Of a stretch of 64,000 bases of DNA, positions 1-9,912 are shown piece by piece. How positions within the stretch are numbered: position 1 is the first letter of the stretch; each line of letters opens with the position of its first letter. The notes under the pieces were generated by a model. The model was not told where the DNA came from, made no database searches, and saw only the letters and a list, made by a program, of their open reading frames with translations. This DNA comes from Hydractinia symbiolongicarpus. Taxonomy: Eukaryota; Cnidaria; Hydrozoa; Anthoathecata; Hydractiniidae. Made by a program: the position numbers and the translations under genes. The stretch is from positions 14,386,001-14,450,000 of the forward strand of contig NC_079879.1 in the NCBI RefSeq assembly GCF_029227915.1, read 5' to 3'.

Positions 1-6
1 CAGCCA

Positions 7-3000
7 TTGACGGACGCTATCATGCGAAAAATCACACCACACGTAGACATGCATGTGAAGGTGGTATACAGCTTTAGCTGTGATATTTACAGAGGTGGTG
101 GAGATGTTGCAAATTATCACAAAACAAAGAGCTCCGGGTCACTCTCAAGCATGGCTGAAATCGAGGCTTTCATCAATGAATGTGAGATGAAACGCCTTGA
201 TTTGGAAGATGCAGAATTTTGGACGAAAGCCTACTTGCCACCAGAAAGGACTATAGAAACACCAGGAGCATATGAAGGTAAAATAATATTCAAGCACGTT
301 CAGATCAAGATAATTTCTACGAGGGAACCCCTACTTGGATGTGGACCTTTGCCAGATTGGCTGCGCGAAAAAAGATGTATCTATGCCATAGACGGTGAAG
401 ATGCTAGAACGGACAATCTATGCTTTTGGAGATGCTTAGCTGTAAGGGAGAGAGCGGATGTAAAAAGAGGGACAGAGTTCCTTACAAAGACAGCCCTCAA
501 ATTAGCTCGTGAATACTACGAGGAACCCAAGTTAAAGAGGGGAGAGGTACGTGCCACGAGGCTCGTGGATTTGGAGGGTATCGCCAAAAAAATCAAAATT
601 AACATAAGAGTCTTTGAACCAAAAACAAACACCGATATGGACCCATGGCGACTCGTATATGGACAAGGCCAATACAATAAAGACTTAGACACGATCAATA
701 TTGGTATGCTGCAGGGTCATTGTTTTTATATCAAGAAAATGGAGGTAATAACTCAGCATTGGGAATGCGAGGTTTGTACACAAAGATTTACCAGATCGGA
801 GAACCTCACACGACACAAGCAAAATGACGGTGAAGGTATTAAAACCAAGATCATTTGCAGAGGTGAGAGGATCGAGCGCATGCCCAGTAGCTCCGAAAAG
901 GTATTTTACCCTGGTAAGGGTTTTAGTTACGCGGCTTGGCAATGGATTGAGGCCATGTCAGAGCAAAAATGTAGGCATAAACATCATGCTCTTTGTGGGC
1001 ATTGGGGAGAACCTGTTATACGCGACGGTAGTAAGGCTGTATACAAGATTGATGGGTATGATCCTCAGACAAAGACAGTATACGAATATCATGGTTGCAA
1101 ATGGCACGGATGCACATGTCAACCACAGCGAACCAACGTAGGTAAAAATAATTTCAATCGTACCAAATTTAAAAAAGACCACATTCGGGGGCTGGGGTAC
1201 AATCTTGTCACTGCATGGGAGATCTTGTCACTGCGTGTGAAAACCCTACAAAGGTTAAGAGAGTATTCAAGAAAGAATTTCGAGGATATCCCCACTTCAT
1301 TGTCTTTGATTTCGAGGCCCTCCTGGCACCATTGAACCAGCAGCAAACATCTGATTTGACAAGTATTTCAGAGCATATCCCCGTCAGCGTAGCCATTCGC
1401 TCCAAGAACATTCTACCTTCATCATGAATGAAGACCCAAGGGTGGTTGTGCAAAAATTTGTCGAGCAACTAGAGCAGAGACAAATGAGGATTGTCCAAGA
1501 AGTCAAACGTATATATTCCAAGCCCGATGATTTCGATATGCTTTTGGAACAAACTCAAATTGCTTGGCACGAATGGGTTAACCAATTGACGGTGATCGGT
1601 TTCAATAGCGGCAAGTACGATATCAACATGATAAAGCGGTATTCTGTCGAAGGAATTGATCCCAATATCAAAGTGGCGAAAAAAGATAATGATTATATGT
1701 TTCTAACCACTTCAAAGTTCAAATTCATCGATATAAAAAATTTCCTCGCACCAGGCCTGAGTTATGAAAAATGGTGCAAGTCATTGCATTGCAATCTCAA
1801 AATGTTAGTGTTCCCATACGAGTGGCTAACAAGTTATGAGAGGTTGAACCATATGGGCCCAGTAGAGTATGAGGCTTTTTATAGCACACACAGTGGTAAA
1901 AACACACTCTCACCCGAAGATTACCAGGCTTTCCGGGATGAGTTCTTTAAGAGAGGGTGCGTCACGATGCTTGATTGGTTGGTTGAATACAATATGGCCG
2001 ATGTAATACCATTTATCGAGGCCGTCGACAAGACTCGCAACACATACTACGAGGATGAGATTGACATTTTGAAAGATGCCGTGAGCATTCCGGGTGTGTC
2101 TATGCGGTACGTACTGAACAAATCCTTGCGGTTGAACCCTGATATTAATCTTTATGCCCCGGGTGATCCATGTAAGCATAAATGTGAGACTCATTGTACC
2201 AAAGCCTTATGCAAAGCATGCAAGGTGGTTCAAAAAGATTGTAAATATTGTACAAAAAACGATGCATATGAGTTCCTCCAAACAGGCATGGTGGATGGCC
2301 CCGCAATCGTATTTTGCAGATATCATGAGATTGATGTGACGGGTATTCGCTCACATATTTATACTGAGCCAAACAAATGCAAGACTATACTCGGGCATGA
2401 TGCCAACATGCTCTACCCTAGCACCCTGCTGCAGGACTTCCCTTGTGGTAAGGAGAAGCTGATCATAATAGCAGACCCTGCTGGAGAACTAGATGTTCTA
2501 ATGGTGAGCATTCAAGATGGATCGTTCTTTGGTTTTGCCTAAGTTGATATCGAAGTGCCTGCCGAGCTGTACGACAAGTTCAGCGAAATGGCCCCGTTAT
2601 TTGTGTTAAAGGCGATACCCGATGAAGCCAATGCCAGAGCACACGCACGAGTGTTTGACCAAGACTGGACGAAAACGTATCCCCGGCACTAGAAAGCTGC
2701 TGGGAGTGATGAGAGCCTCAAAGATCCTGCTCTGTACAGACCTACTCTAGTGGTATCTGAATCATGGGTTAAAAATTACGGCTTGCTATCAGCTACTCAA
2801 GTACTTACGTGGTAAACCATTCGCTTGGTTCCCAGAAGAAATCGCGGATGCGCGGCGTCAAGCTGATAAAGACCCTGATAAGCGCATCACTGGTGATACT
2901 TCAAAATTAAAAGGGAACTCGTTCTATGGAAAAATGATCGAGGATTTTGCGAGACATGCCAATACCACCTTTACCAGTGATGAAAAGGTAGTAGATGCAG

Positions 3001-3389
3001 CAATGAGAAGCCCATATTTGGAGGATTTAGAAGAAATTGGAGACGCATATAAAGTAAGACGGAGTAAACAAGGCGTTTCCATAAATAGGGCGTATCAATG
3101 TGGACTCCTTGTATATCAATTGGCCATGCTGCGGATGCTCGAATTTTACTATGACTTCCTGGATAAGTACGTAGATTGACAAAATTACGAGTACATTTAT
3201 ATGGATACGGACTCCGCGTATTTTGCAATCTCTGGTGATAATCTACGTCATGTTGTTCGCTCGGAGTTACTCAAGCAGTATGATGAGGATGTCGTTACCG
3301 ACAAGCATTCAAGCCGCACCGGAGGGTTATTCAAGGAGAATTCATAGGGTCCAGAATGATTGCATCGAAGGGTTAGAAGGCACGAAATT
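7..3389 (+). pseudogene. Polinton DNA polymerase B, 5' and central part, decayed (Element 1)
   Basis: This is the protein-primed type-B DNA polymerase of a Maverick/Polinton element, and it runs in from the window edge. In order it shows a segment with DNLCFWRCLAV (about 410-450), a C2H2 finger (about 763-830), a DGY...YEYHGC..WHGC block resembling a PD-(D/E)XK/VSR-type fold (about 1045-1125), exonuclease motif FDFE (about 1306), GFNSGKYDIN (about 1600), polymerase motif A (DANMLYPS, about 2400), motif B (KLKGNSFYG, about 2908) and motif C (MDTDS, about 3202). It is clearly dead: a 13-bp duplication at 1202-1214/1222-1234 and an indel near 1424 shift the frame, there are in-frame stops at 2540-2542, near 2742 and near 3177, and the frame is lost again before 3360. 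The copia insertion follows at 3390. Family assignment rests on motif order and is secure. The OTU-like or nuclease reading of the N-terminal part is only a resemblance. Confidence 0.93.
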
Positions 3390-3582
3390 TGTTAGATTGC
3401 CGCCATATTTGTTTTTGTTTGCTAGACTTTCGGTGCCGTTTAACTAGAACGGCATTAGGACTAAAGATGGTAGAGTTAAAAGTGTAAAAGAAGAAACACG
3501 TGTTTGTTGATTTTATATAGAAGAAAAACCATTTTCGTATTTGTTTATTTTATTACCCCCAAGTCATGGCTGGATGTTCACA
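3390..3582 (+). repeat. copia 5' LTR (193 bp)
   Basis: It starts TGTTAGATTG and ends TTCACA, matching the 3' LTR at 7514-7707 except for GG versus GAA near the end (positions 3573-3574 against 7696-7698). The end is set by the 5-bp target duplication and by the primer binding site that begins at 3583. Confidence 0.95.
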
Positions 3583-3596
3583 GGTTATGGGCCCAG
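3583..3596 (+). promoter_or_regulatory. Primer binding site, tRNA-iMet internal type
   Basis: GGTTATGGGCCCAG lies directly after the 5' LTR. It is complementary to the anticodon stem-loop region of eukaryotic initiator methionine tRNA, the half-tRNA primer used by Drosophila copia and relatives. Oddly, the likely Gag start codon (3574-3576) lies upstream of it, inside the LTR, so the site would also be translated. Confidence 0.85.
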
Positions 3597-4949
3597 TCCA
3601 CCAAGAAACCAGTGGCAGAACTTGATTTTTGATGGGGATGAACGAAAATTTGAGATATGGGAAACAAAGATTTTACGTTACATGAGAGTCAAGGAACTTA
3701 AAGACACTTTAGTTGGAACTAGTAGTATCGAAATTGATCAAGATAAAATGAACTTGCAATTTTTAGATGAATGTTCTTTGTCAATGGTCATTCGTGAAGC
3801 AAAAGATGATGGAAGAAAGGCGTTCAAAATACTAAGAGAATTTTATTCAGGAAGTAGCAAACCGAGAATAATTACCCTATACAACCAACTTACAACATTG
3901 TTGAAAAGTGACAATGAATCAGTAACTGATTATATGATGAGGGCAGAAAAAGCTGCAGCCACATTGAAAACAGCTGGTGAGAATGTCAGTGATGCTTTGT
4001 TAATTGCAATGGTACTCAAGGGACTCCCCGATCAGTACAAAGCTTTTGTTGCTATTATAACACAATCCGAAACTGTAGACACATTTCACAAATTCAAGCA
4101 AGCTCTGAGAAATTTTGATGAAACTGAAACTGCCCGATCTACAAAACCAGAAGCTAATAAAAATGAAGCTATTATGAAAGCACGAAATGAATATTTATCT
4201 AAACAACTCATTTGTTACAGTTGTGGAGTTGCTGGACATAAAGCGAGTGAATGTCGACGACAATGGTGTACCGTTTGTAGATCCTCATCGCACTCGAACC
4301 GTAACTGCCGAAAACAAAACCGCGACCAGGCCAAGTCGATGAGTGATAATAATCAGAGTCATTCTTTTGCATTCAAGATTAATGATGACTTCAGTATGAA
4401 AATTAATGGTAGTGAGACACTACTCGTGGACTGTGGAGCAACAACCCATATAGTGAATTCTGAAGAAAATATGATTCAAATTGATAACAACTTCAAACCA
4501 GCTGAACATTATATAGAATTGGCAGATGGGAGCAAATCAAACAATGTTGCATTGAAAAGAGGAACGTATATCACATACTTACGTACAGAAAGTGGAGAAC
4601 TAGTTAAAGTTAACCTTGAAAACGCACTGTATGTACCAACTTACCCTCAAAATATTTTTTCTGTTCAATCCGCAACCCGTAAAGGTGCTGTTGTCAACCT
4701 CTCCAATGATCATGATAATCTCATTGCCCCAGATGGAACAATCTTTCCAATCGAACAAGGCCAACGACTATACTATTTGTACAAGAATAATGTGAGCCAA
4801 AAACGCATAGAAGATTTGAGAACATGGCACAGAATATTAGGACACTGTAATATTGATGATGTGATAAAATTAGAATCTGTAGTTCAAGGAATGCACATCA
4901 GTGAACGAGAAAAGTTTGACTGTGAGGTATGTACACTAGCAAAGCAGAC

Positions 4950-4984
4950 CAACAGTCGTAATCGTCAGCCAGACATCCGTGCCA
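4950..4984 (+). repeat. 35-bp direct repeat, native copy in integrase
   Basis: This segment is repeated exactly at 5475-5509. Here it fits the expected linker between the integrase zinc domain and the core, so it is the source copy. The second copy sits where copia proteins normally have a TP-E-xx-TGLKP stretch, and it breaks the frame. Confidence 0.9.
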
Positions 4985-5474
4985 CGACTCCTTTCGAACT
5001 TGTACACACCTACCTAGCCGGACCAATAGAACCAGCGTCACTGAATGGCTTCAGATATGCTCTTGTTTACAATGATGATTTCACAGGATGTATGTTTACT
5101 TATTTTTTAAAACAGAAATCTGATGCGTCCCGTGCATTAGAAAATTTTTTAGCAGACATAGCGCCCTACGGCAAAGTGAAAACCTTTAATTTTGACGAAG
5201 AAATTTTTCCATTTGGTGATGCAAAACGAATGCGATTGGATGGGGGTGAGGAATACATATTACAGGACTTTAAAACTATCCTGACAAAATACTGTATCAA
5301 ACACGAAATCTCTGCTCCACATTCTCCTCATCAAAATGGCACTGCAGAGCGCAGCTGGCGCACCCTTTTTGAAATGGGAAGAGCATTGTTACTTGAAGCT
5401 AGCTTACCTAAACATTTATGGACATATGCTGTTATGGCTGCTACACATATTCGAAATCGTTGTTTTGTAGACCG

Positions 5475-5509
5475 CAACAGTCGTAATCGTCAGCCAGACA
5501 TCCGTGCCA
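5475..5509 (+). repeat. 35-bp direct repeat, misplaced copy
   Basis: An identical copy of 4950-4984, about 525 bp downstream. It stands in for the integrase residues just before TGLKPDISRLHVFG and ends the upstream frame at 5536-5538, while the downstream frame opens at about 5510. Template switching during reverse transcription is the simplest explanation. Confidence 0.88.
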
Positions 5510-7513
5510 TATGGTCTTATCACAGGACTAAAACCTGACATCTCAAGATTACATGTTTTTGGTACAATATGTTATGCATACGTCCATAATCAAAAGAAAC
5601 TGGACCCAAGAAGCCGTAAAGGAATTTTTGTCGCGTATGACAAAGAGAGTCCAGCCTATCTAGTTTACTATTCCGACAGCAGGACTGTATCAAGACATAG
5701 ACTTGTGAAATTTACGGAAAAATTTCATGTCGAAGAGCCGAACACAGCCATCAGCAACGACTTATTTTCAACTGAAGCCAGTACTAAACCGGCTACAAAA
5801 AGTAGTTCAGAACAAAATGAGAACCCAGAGAGAAATCCGGAGGCTCGATACCCAACTAGGGAACGCAAAGCTCCACCACGATATGCTGATTATCACTGTA
5901 GTGATTTTGAAGACACCGGTTATGATTGTTGCTATCTGAATGTTCCAAACACATACAATGACGCAATTCAACAAGATGACGCAGATGAATGGATAAGCGC
6001 GATGGAAGAAGAAATCAACTGTTTGAAGCTCAACGATACGTTCACCGAAACACCACTACCCAAAAATAAGCAAGCAGTGGGGGAAAAATGGGTGTACACC
6101 ATCAAAGGAAACTCAAGCAACCCAATTTACAAAGCGCGTTATGTAGCAAAAGGATTCAGTCAAAAAGAAGGAATAGATTACTCAGAAACCTTTTCACCAA
6201 CTGCTAGAATGGAGTCTATCCGTACTTTACTACAGGTAGCTGTTCATGAAGATTGGAAAATTCATCAAATGGACGTTAAAGGACCATATTTACACGCTCC
6301 AATAGAATGTGAAGTTTATGTTCAACCAGCTCCTGGATATGAAACAGCCAATAATGTTTGGAAGTTAAATAAATCTCTTTATGGGCTCAAACAAAGTGGA
6401 CGCAATTGGCACCAATTGCTGCATGATTTTTATGTGATATTGGTTTTGTCCAATCTCATGCCGATCCATGTGTGTTTGTTCGTAGACAATGTGGTGATAC
6501 CATTATGTTACTTGTTTGGGTGGATGACATTATTATTACATCAAGTAAAGACGAACTGCTCAACACTGTCAAGATCCAGTTGAAGAATCGATTTAATATG
6601 AAAGATCTTGGAACACTCTCATCGTTTCTTGGAATTGATTTTGAGAGGGGGATTGACTACGTCACCATGTCCCAGTCCCGTTACCTTAAAGATGTCCTTA
6701 TTCGATTCAGTCTCAATGATTGTAAACCGAGGAATACCCCATGCGAACAAAACCCTGCCGAGTATATATTCCAGACCAGTGATACTGAGAAGACCGATAA
6801 CGACACCAAACTATATCGTCAAATGGTGGGAAGCATTGTATATGCCATGACTTGCTCCCGACCAGATTTGAGTTATGCTGTAACTAAGCTATCTCAACAC
6901 TTGTCAAAGCCTGAAAATTCAGACTGGATTATGTTAAAACATGTATTTCGATATATAAAGAATACTGTGAGTTATACATTCACTTTTCGTAAACTAAACC
7001 ATGAAGAATTTCGTCTCTATGCATTTTGTGATGCTGATTGGGCTTCTTCTTTGGATAACAGAAGAAGTATTACCGGTTATTGTATCAACATCAATCCGAG
7101 TGGGCCACCTATCAGTTGGAGGTCGAAAAAACAAGCATCTGTGGCACTTTCAACATGCGAAGCTGAATATATGGCCCTCTCACTAACAGCTCAGGAGACC
7201 GCCTACCTAACACGACTTATCAAAGATTTAACAAATTTTGACCTCAAGCCGCCTGTGATTAAAAATGACAACCAAGGCGCCTTAGCGTTATTGAAAAACC
7301 CCGTAAAGCACATGGAGGCCAAACATATCGATATCCGATACCATTATATCAGAGAATGTTTTCAACAGAATCAGATAGCTGTAGAATATATACCTTCAAG
7401 TGAAAACAAAGCTGATATATTTACAAAACCGCCAAAGAAACATTTGTTGACAATGTTCAAACAATATTTATTTGGAGAGTAATTTTTAATGAGAACTTTA
7501 CGTCAAGTGGGGG

Positions 7514-7707
7514 TGTTAGATTGCCGCCATATTTGTTTTTGTTTGCTAGACTTTCGGTGCCGTTTAACTAGAACGGCATTAGGACTAAAGATGGTAGAGT
7601 TAAAAGTGTAAAAGAAGAAACACGTGTTTGTTGATTTTATATAGAAGAAAAACCATTTTCGTATTTGTTTATTTTATTACCCCCAAGTCATGGCTGAAAT
7701 GTTCACA
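7514..7707 (+). repeat. copia 3' LTR (194 bp)
   Basis: Near-identical to 3390-3582. It is preceded by the polypurine tract AAGTGGGGG (7505-7513) and followed by the AAATT target duplication at 7708-7712. Confidence 0.95.
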
Positions 7708-7929
7708 AAATTCTCCTGTAAAGGAATGTCGAAAAGGCAGAACGAAGTAACATGGTCAAGGTACATGGGAGCACTGAAAGGCGAGCTAGATACAGCTAAA
7801 AATGTAGGCTTCCAGGTGCATAACCAGGGGATGATCACGTATGAGCAAAACAAGCTGGAGCTATCGGCGTTCTATAATAAGAGAGTTGTACATGAGGATA
7901 ACGTGCACACCTCCCCGCTGACGCTGTAA
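7708..7929 (+). pseudogene. DNA polymerase B, 3' end after the copia insertion
   Basis: The C-terminal piece of the Element 1 polymerase. It begins with the duplicated AAATT and reads FSCKGMSKRQN, the conserved SCKGxSKRxN block of Polinton polymerases, then the conserved ...MxTYxQxKxxLSxFYxKRxV tail, and stops at 7927-7929. The apparent ATG at 7690 lies inside the LTR and is not a real start. The piece matches its family to the end, so the 3' end of the gene is unaltered. Confidence 0.9.
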
Positions 7930-7943
7930 ATAGTGAGGTTTCC

Positions 7944-8321
7944 ATGTCCAAAAGTTTTGTGAAGCACTACTTCACAAAATGTAAAAAAAACAAAATGGAG
8001 GAAACCAAGAAATGCAAACAATGCAAAAAGTCTTTATCTTTTAATAACTTCAAAATCAAGAGGGACAGACAATTGACTTATATGTGTATCAAATGCATCG
8101 ATAGTAGGAGGGCGTCAGTAGAGCGGAACAAATGCCCGCATCAAAAACAGAGGGGTCGTTGTAAGGAATGTGATTTCCCGGGGTATATGCATGACCTTAT
8201 CATGACCAGGATTCGCGTTGCTCTAAACCGTGACAGAGAGATTTATTCCACCGAGTATCTGGGGTGCGGTATTTGCACTTTCATTGGTCATATCCAAGCC
8301 CAATTCAAAGCAGATTCATAG
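7944..8321 (+). CDS. Zinc-binding protein, HNH-like, probably truncated
   Basis: A 125-residue frame starting 15 bp after the polymerase stop. It has KxCxxCKKxLxFNNF (about residues 24-37), a second C-x2-C pair, a CPHxKxRGRCKEC block and STEYLGCGICTFIGHI. This layout recalls zinc-ribbon/HNH endonuclease-like proteins of large DNA viruses, in which YLGC...HI is followed by the catalytic HIDH segment. Here the frame stops before any such segment, so it may be a truncated nuclease. The 8322-8530 sequence downstream has no convincing continuation. The zinc-binding reading is good; the HNH reading is tentative. Confidence 0.55.
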   Translation: MSKSFVKHYFTKCKKNKMEETKKCKQCKKSLSFNNFKIKRDRQLTYMCIKCIDSRRASVERNKCPHQKQRGRCKECDFPGYMHDLIMTRIRVALNRDREIYSTEYLGCGICTFIGHIQAQFKADS

Positions 8322-8539
8322 CAGATTCATTAAATAATAGCACAATAAAATCGCGGTACACGGATTGGTGTGGTATATATGGTGACTGTTTCGCACGCGG
8401 TCTAGTGATTTTGACACCAGCGGCTGATCGGTTTCCACCACAAGCTTGTAATTTAATGAGTGTTCCACATTTGAATAAGATAAGATATGCCGGCAGGGAA
8501 GATTTGAAGGCTAGCTAGAGTGTCACGACTTATAAAGAA
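8322..8539. other. Spacer, no gene recognised
   Basis: It follows the truncated zinc protein and starts with a duplicated AGCAGATTCAT (about 8310-8331). One plus-strand frame stays open to 8518, but it lacks family features and may be a remnant of a lost gene. Confidence 0.5.
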
Positions 8540-8896
8540 ATGAACACTGAACAATCGCAAGAAGAAAGGGTCATTACTAAACCAGTAAAGCATCCGGGGA
8601 GAGTAGCACAGGGCCACAAGTTGGCCGCACTGATGAAGAAGAGAAAGAAAGATCTGAAGCAACAAGAGGGTTCTGTACAACCTCCAGTCAAAACCTCTTC
8701 TGGAGTGAGTTCTATACAGTCAGGAAGTGGTGTATATATTGGTGGATGCCTTATTGCAATAATCGTTTGTATTGGAGGTGTTATATATTTTATTCGTAAG
8801 AGACCCGCGAGTACACAGCAGCTTCCTGCAGTGGCTCAGCAACCAAGCGTTAGGCAGGAGCCTAAGCCAGATATTGATATTTTTCGTATGAGATAG
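8540..8896 (+). CDS. Small single-pass membrane protein shared by both Polintons
   Basis: 118 residues: a basic N-terminal part with PGRVAQGHKLAALMKKRKKDLK, a hydrophobic segment at about residues 66-86 (YIGGCLIAIIVCIGGVIYFI) followed by RKRP, and a tail ending DIDIFRMR. The Element 2 protein at 32171-32557 has the same architecture (PLRVEQGKKL..., one membrane segment, ending KDIFSME), so this is a conserved Polinton gene. It is probably a virion or membrane component, but no function is known to me. The frame is intact. Confidence 0.8.
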   Translation: MNTEQSQEERVITKPVKHPGRVAQGHKLAALMKKRKKDLKQQEGSVQPPVKTSSGVSSIQSGSGVYIGGCLIAIIVCIGGVIYFIRKRPASTQQLPAVAQQPSVRQEPKPDIDIFRMR

Positions 8897-8908
8897 GGTA
8901 TAATAAAC

Positions 8909-9066
8909 ATGAGTTCTAATGTTACCCCTCAGCAAAAGGAGATTATAGACATGATATATGAGATGTGATGAAGATGGTAGCATATTTTACAGCTGGTCGA
9001 GAAAGCCGTGAGATGGCAGTGAGTAAAGGATGGTTGCCCGCGAGTATAGTCCCAAAACCTAAGTAA
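8909..9066 (+). pseudogene. Small Polinton protein remnant, frameshifted
   Basis: ATG 8909 in the context AATAAACATG opens a frame that hits two TGA codons at 8966-8971. A second frame from about 8971 continues to TAA 9064-9066 and ends in SIVPKPK. It sits next to the membrane protein, as does the 47-residue gene at 32581 in Element 2, and may correspond to it, though similarity is weak. Confidence 0.4.
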
Positions 9067-9113
9067 AGCAACCACCAGTTTCATGTATTCCACGTGGTAT
9101 ACATGAAGAATAA

Positions 9114-9709
9114 ATGACTCTAGATATCGTTAAAGACCCCTGCACTACAGTATTTACAGGCCCTACCTCATGTGGAAAGACCGAACGTGTACTCGACCTC
9201 CTGGAAAATGAATACAGGGGTCACTTTCATAATGTTATAATCCTTTGTCCCACCATACGTTACAATAGGACTTAACTCGATAGATCGCTTTGGAAAGATC
9301 CTTGTGTATTTCTTATTGATCCAGGTGATAATTTGTTCGATTGATAAGCAAATTTTCCAACCTCCTATCGGGTGAAAGCACACTCTTCATTGTTGATGAT
9401 ATCATAGCTGATGAATCCATGGATAAAAAACGCCAGAGCCTGCTCGAATTAGCCATTAGCGGGAGGCACAGGAAGCATTCCTTGTGGCTGTTGACTCAGA
9501 GTTATACGGCAATTCCCAAAAACCTGAGGAGGCAGAAAAAGAAGTTGTTCATGTGGTACCCGCACGAAAGGAGTGACATGAAATTGGTGGATGAAGAAAC
9601 CAACATAATTAACGACTGGGAGTCGATCAAAAATCAACTCAAAAAGTCTAAGCACGTGTGCTTATATATTCGACTCGAGCACCCCAGGTCTTGGGCTGTT
9701 CTAGAATAA
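9114..9709 (+). pseudogene. A32/FtsK-HerA-type DNA packaging ATPase, broken (Element 1)
   Basis: This would be the genome-packaging ATPase of the Polinton capsid. ATG 9114 lies in the context GAATAAATG. Walker A is GPTSCGKT (about residues 16-23) and the ILCPT block follows. TAA at 9273-9275 interrupts the frame, further stops lie near 9342, and the gene resumes in another frame at about 9341 with Walker B (STLFIVDD, about 9380) and the conserved KHSLWLLTQ sensor region, ending at 9707-9709. The Element 2 copy (30870-31481) is intact and gives the expected layout. Confidence 0.9.
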
Positions 9710-9711
9710 AT

Positions 9712-9905
9712 ATGAATTGATAAAACAACAGTTGAGGGCTTGTTATGAAGAGCTCGATCGCACACCCCATTTGGAGCAGAGTCTGGAGGCTCTTGATGAA
9801 GAGCTAAGGGATGCATTAGAAAGGGAAAGGTATCAGAGGAACACCATGTATTTTTTCGGATTCATGTCTGTCCTAATGATCACCCTGGTTGGAACCATTA
9901 TTTAA
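9712..9905 (+). CDS. Small tail-anchored membrane protein
   Basis: About 62 residues: an acidic/basic helical part (EELDRTPHLEQSLEALDEEL...), then a C-terminal membrane segment (YFFGFMSVLMITLVGTII). The only nearby ATG (9712, context AATAAATATG) meets TGA after two codons. The protein frame starts with TTG at 9717, so the start seems to have been lost by a 1-base indel. Confidence 0.55.
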
Positions 9906-9912
9906 AAATAAA

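Larger units (their letters stand above)
3574..7482 (+). pseudogene. copia gag-pol polyprotein, frame-broken
   Basis: A single Gag-Pol frame starts at ATG 3574. It has a CCHC zinc knuckle (C-x2-C-x4-H-x4-C, 4213-4254), an aspartic protease with DCGATTH (Asp codon 4429), an integrase zinc domain (WH...GH...C..C, about 4822-4935), the integrase core, reverse transcriptase with WVDD (about 6515-6530), and RNase H with CDADWA and the terminal KADIFTKP motif. There are three defects. The first catalytic integrase Asp is Tyr (codon 5011-5013; the other two, Asp 5239 and Glu 5347, keep D-x35-E spacing). A 35-bp patch at 5475-5509 replaces sequence and breaks the frame. A T-run at 6426-6430 is one base short and shifts the frame inside reverse transcriptase, which then resumes in another frame from about 6430 to the stop at 7480-7482. 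So this copy cannot make its own proteins and probably moved in trans, unless the breaks are assembly errors. Confidence 0.92.
3390..7707 (+). mobile_element. Ty1/copia LTR retrotransposon inserted in the polymerase gene
   Basis: A 4.3-kb element bounded by two almost identical LTRs and flanked by the 5-bp target duplication AAATT (3385-3389 and 7708-7712). The internal order Gag, protease, integrase, reverse transcriptase, RNase H is the Ty1/copia (Pseudoviridae) order. It has a tRNA-iMet-type primer site after the 5' LTR and a purine tract AAGTGGGGG (7505-7513) just before the 3' LTR. Removing the element and one duplication copy leaves the polymerase frame open across the site, which fixes the insertion point. 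The LTRs differ by one substitution and one 1-bp indel, so the insertion is recent, yet the coding region is broken (see the gag-pol entry). Confidence 0.96.

Noticed and set aside
8264-8518. Frame downstream of the zinc protein
   Set aside because: It partly overlaps the real frame and lacks recognisable features; listed only as spacer.
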